Assembly: GCA_904501875.1 (NCBI GenBank)
Contig: CAJGCQ010000029.1
Span: forward strand, 1-12,568
Reading direction: 5' to 3'
DNA: 12,568 bases
From: Clostridiaceae bacterium
GTDB lineage: Bacteria > Bacillota > Clostridia > Oscillospirales > Acutalibacteraceae
Part shown: positions 12,476-12,568 of the stretch, piece after piece
Layout: each line of letters begins with the position of its first letter
How positions within the stretch are numbered: the first letter of the stretch is position 1
The notes under the pieces: model-generated
What the model was told of the DNA's origin: nothing
The model's database searches: none
Seen by the model: the letters and a program-made list of their open reading frames with translations, nothing else
Translations under genes and position numbers: made by a program

Positions 12476-12568
12476 TCAGACTGTTATAACATTTTCGCCT
12501 GTAGCTAATGACTTTTCGGTATTGCCGTAAACAAACCGAGCAGAGACACCTTCGGGCACGGTAACCGA
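12476..12568 (-). CDS. C-terminal end of an unidentified protein (partial)
   Basis: An open frame enters from the right edge on the minus strand and ends at TGA 12478-12476, giving 30 residues. The peptide alternates hydrophobic and polar residues (VTVPEGVSARFVYG, then TGENVITV at the very end), like the last strands of a beta-sandwich. It faintly recalls the C-terminal beta domain of alpha-L-rhamnosidases (VPxGxxA ... GxN/GxH ending), but 30 residues are too few for a family call. It lies 144 nt upstream of the miaB -35 box, on the same strand, and looks like a separate transcription unit. Confidence 0.5.
   Translation of the reverse strand, partial: SVTVPEGVSARFVYGNTEKSLATGENVITV

Noticed and set aside
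12427..12489. Plus-strand 20-residue frame starting ATGGCAAAG
   Set aside because: No ribosome site or promoter, and it runs into the upstream gene's 3' end on the other strand.
1..12568. Mobile element, phage, CRISPR or defence system
   Set aside because: No transposase, integrase, direct-repeat array, Cas or toxin-antitoxin signature; nearly all DNA is occupied by recognised housekeeping genes.

Overview
The window is a stretch of chromosome from a low-to-moderate G+C Gram-positive bacterium. The gene order miaB-ylbF-mutS-mutL-miaA followed by ylmE-sepF-ylmH-divIVA-lspA-rluD, a DivIVA/SepF-type division cluster, strong AGGAGG-like ribosome sites and a Cys-rich YlbF all point to the Bacillota, class Clostridia. 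An Oscillospiraceae/Ruminococcaceae-like organism is my inference. No phage, transposon, CRISPR, rRNA, tRNA or defence genes are visible.

Layout, read on the minus strand from the right edge: (a) 12476-12568 is the last 30 codons of an upstream gene that I cannot identify firmly. (b) 12272-12475 is the only real intergenic region. It holds a short AT-rich tandem repeat, a GC-rich perfect 13-bp palindrome and a consensus-like sigma-A promoter whose -35 box lies in the palindrome loop. (c) 12271-1 is an unbroken run of twelve minus-strand genes with gaps of at most 36 nt or short overlaps: miaB, ylbF-like, mutS, mutL, miaA, a HlyD-like membrane protein, ylmE/yggS, sepF, ylmH, divIVA, lspA and rluD (truncated by the window edge). 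No internal terminator was seen, so a single long transcription unit is plausible.

The functions fall into three themes. MiaA and MiaB make i6A and then ms2i6A at tRNA position 37, and the neighbouring YlbF-like protein has a Cys-rich tail of the kind linked to Fe-S clusters in the Ric complex. MutS and MutL form mismatch repair and sit between the two tRNA genes. YlmE, SepF, YlmH and DivIVA are the standard Gram-positive division/septum cluster, followed by lipoprotein signal peptidase and a 23S rRNA pseudouridine synthase. The HlyD-like protein between miaA and ylmE is the least understood gene.

This is largely a housekeeping region, and I see no convincing wholly new system. The points most worth a second look are the orphan adaptor-like protein in the division cluster, the promoter embedded in a palindrome, the altered MutL endonuclease motif, the altered DivIVA membrane-tip residues, and the Cys-rich YlbF next to MiaB.
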